From contig CAXXXS010000001.1 of assembly GCA_963665085.2 (NCBI GenBank), positions 1,736,001-1,800,000 of the forward strand: a stretch of 64,000 nt of DNA, written 5' to 3'. The notes below the pieces were generated by a model. The model was given only the letters and a program-made list of their open reading frames with translations, was not told the DNA's origin and did no database searches. The position numbers and the translations under genes are program-made. Source of the stretch: G963665085 sp963665085 (GTDB lineage Bacteria > Bacteroidota > Bacteroidia > Bacteroidales > JAAAOM01). Below are positions 62,837-64,000 of the stretch, one piece after another (position 1 is the stretch's first letter; every line of letters begins with the position of its first letter).

Positions 62837-64000
62837 TTATTTTGAGATTGGTCCAATCATTTTACCTGGATCTACCCATTCATCAAATTGCTCTGCTGTT
62901 AAGTGTCCTAAAGCAACAGCCGCTTCTTTTAATGTTGAGTTTTCTTTGTGTGCTTTTTTCGCAATCTGGGCAGCTTTTTCATAACCAATATGTGTATTCA
63001 AAGCTGTAACAAGCATTAATGACTGTTCTAATAACATTTTAATTCTTACATCATTAGGTTTAATGCCGATTACACAGTTCTCTGTGAAAGAGACACAAGC
63101 ATCTCCAATTAATCGTGCAGATTGTAAGAAGTTGGCTGCAATAACTGGTTTGAAAACATTTAATTCAAAATGGCCATTACTTCCACCAACAGAAATAGCA
63201 ACGTCATTACCAATTACCTGTGCACTTACCATAGTGATAGCCTCAACCTGTGTAGGGTTAACTTTACCCGGCATAATTGAAGAACCTGGTTCGTTTTCAG
63301 GGATTATAATTTCACCAATTCCAGAACGTGGTCCGGAAGCAAGCATACGAATATCGTTTGCAATTTTCATTAAGCTAACTGCAATTTGTTTAAGCGCTCC
63401 ATGTGATTCAACCATTGCATCATGAGCAGCAAGTGATTCGAATTTATTTTCAGCAGTAACAAATGGTAAACCTGTGAACTCAGCAATAAATTTTGCTACT
63501 TCTACATCATATCCTTTAGGTGTATTTAAACCTGTTCCTACTGCAGTTCCACCCAGGGCTAACTCAGAAAGATGGGCTAACGTGTTTTCTAACGCTTTAA
63601 TTCCATGATCCAATTGAGATACATAACCAGAAAACTCCTGGCCTAATGTAAGTGGAGTTGCATCCATCCAGTGTGTACGACCGATTTTAACAACATCCTT
63701 CATTTCTTTAACTTTTTTAGCCAAAGCATCACGAAGTGTTTTAACACCAGGAATTGTTGTTTCAAAAATCATTTTATAAGCAGCAATATGCATTGCTGTT
63801 GGATATGTATCGTTTGATGATTGTGATTTATTTACATCATCATTTGGGTGAATTAATGGTTTGCCTTCACCTAATTTATTTCCATCAAGAACATGAGAAC
63901 GATTAGATACAACCTCGTTAACGTTCATGTTTGATTGTGTGCCTGAACCTGTTTGCCAGATAACTAAAGGAAACTGATCGTTTAATTTTCCTTCTATAAT
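62837..64000 (-). CDS. fumC: Class II fumarate hydratase, 5' end outside window
   Basis: Interconverts fumarate and L-malate in the citric acid cycle. The frame is open to the right edge. The first residues visible are DQFPLVIWQTGSGTQSNMNVNEV, so roughly 75-80 N-terminal residues are missing; the ATG at 63928 is internal. Key family blocks: SSNDTYPTAMHIA, GRTHWMDATPLTLGQEFSGY, and the catalytic signature GSSIMPGKVNP near the middle (bases about 63255-63290), then GFNVFKP-like ELNVFKPVIA. The heat-stable, cluster-free class II enzyme contrasts with the oxygen-labile serine deaminase in this window. Confidence 0.95.
   Translation of the reverse strand: MIEGKLNDQFPLVIWQTGSGTQSNMNVNEVVSNRSHVLDGNKLGEGKPLIHPNDDVNKSQSSNDTYPTAMHIAAYKMIFETTIPGVKTLRDALAKKVKEMKDVVKIGRTHWMDATPLTLGQEFSGYVSQLDHGIKALENTLAHLSELALGGTAVGTGLNTPKGYDVEVAKFIAEFTGLPFVTAENKFESLAAHDAMVESHGALKQIAVSLMKIANDIRMLASGPRSGIGEIIIPENEPGSSIMPGKVNPTQVEAITMVSAQVIGNDVAISVGGSNGHFELNVFKPVIAANFLQSARLIGDACVSFTENCVIGIKPNDVRIKMLLEQSLMLVTALNTHIGYEKAAQIAKKAHKENSTLKEAAVALGHLTAEQFDEWVDPGKMIGPISK

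Overview
The window is AT-rich and densely coded DNA from a member of the Bacteroidota, most likely a free-living, facultatively anaerobic, marine or sediment type; the order (Marinilabiliales-like) is a guess. The phylum call rests on several things seen together: promoters with the Bacteroidota TAnnTTTG -7 box, few Shine-Dalgarno sites, four proteins with type IX secretion (T9SS) C-terminal sorting domains, a TonB receptor with a carboxypeptidase-regulatory-like N-terminal domain, the DUF6452/DUF6048 pair, a long-tailed ribosomal protein S16, and DnaE with a fused N-terminal exonuclease.

Layout. 1-9.6 kb: the end of a glucan phosphorylase, rpsP-rimM, a GIN-domain secreted protein, a GH15/phosphorylase-kinase-like protein, a lipoprotein GH3 beta-glucosidase, then a DUF1684 lipoprotein, a GT9 glycosyltransferase and the tRNA t6A enzyme TsaC. 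9.7-13.2 kb: a six-PAS histidine kinase with an Rcp-like response regulator. 13.3-19.7 kb: pepT with DUF6048/DUF6452, lipoate ligase, an unknown secreted protein, a flavodiiron protein and a small Lys/Glu-rich exported protein. 20-32.5 kb: MscS channel, SulP transporter, DUF5916 outer-membrane protein, L-serine deaminase, two exported proteins of unknown role, and a membrane-anchored GH3 glucosidase divergent from a NrtR-like Nudix regulator. 33.4-40.3 kb: VOC protein, then a beta-propeller phytase, a TonB receptor and an acidic T9SS repeat protein on the minus strand. 40.5-49 kb: NarL-type regulator with TPR histidine kinase, OxyR, and a 1452-residue beta-helix T9SS protein. 49.5-54.4 kb: dnaE and trxA. 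54.5-64 kb: an accessory stretch with a PD-(D/E)XK/DUF5655 nuclease, a LamG T9SS protein, a frameshifted exported protein plus its small T9SS partner, a CocE-type hydrolase, a UPF0175/DUF3368 toxin-antitoxin pair and the edge of fumC.

Themes. Carbohydrate turnover recurs (phosphorylase, GH15-like, two GH3). Phosphate scavenging is suggested by the phytase/TonB pair, and oxygen or peroxide handling by the flavodiiron protein, thioredoxin and OxyR. The most interesting non-coding structure lies at 54.5-55.7 kb and 61.9-62.05 kb: long foldable elements directly 3' of accessory genes, with the nuclease gene lying between two GTTGTGG-ended arms, an arrangement that recalls integron cassettes although no integrase is visible. 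Other notable structures are twin 21-bp operators in front of the Nudix regulator, a four-way-junction repeat near 6.9 kb, a tandem 22-bp array near 55.9 kb, and direct repeats on both sides of mscS.
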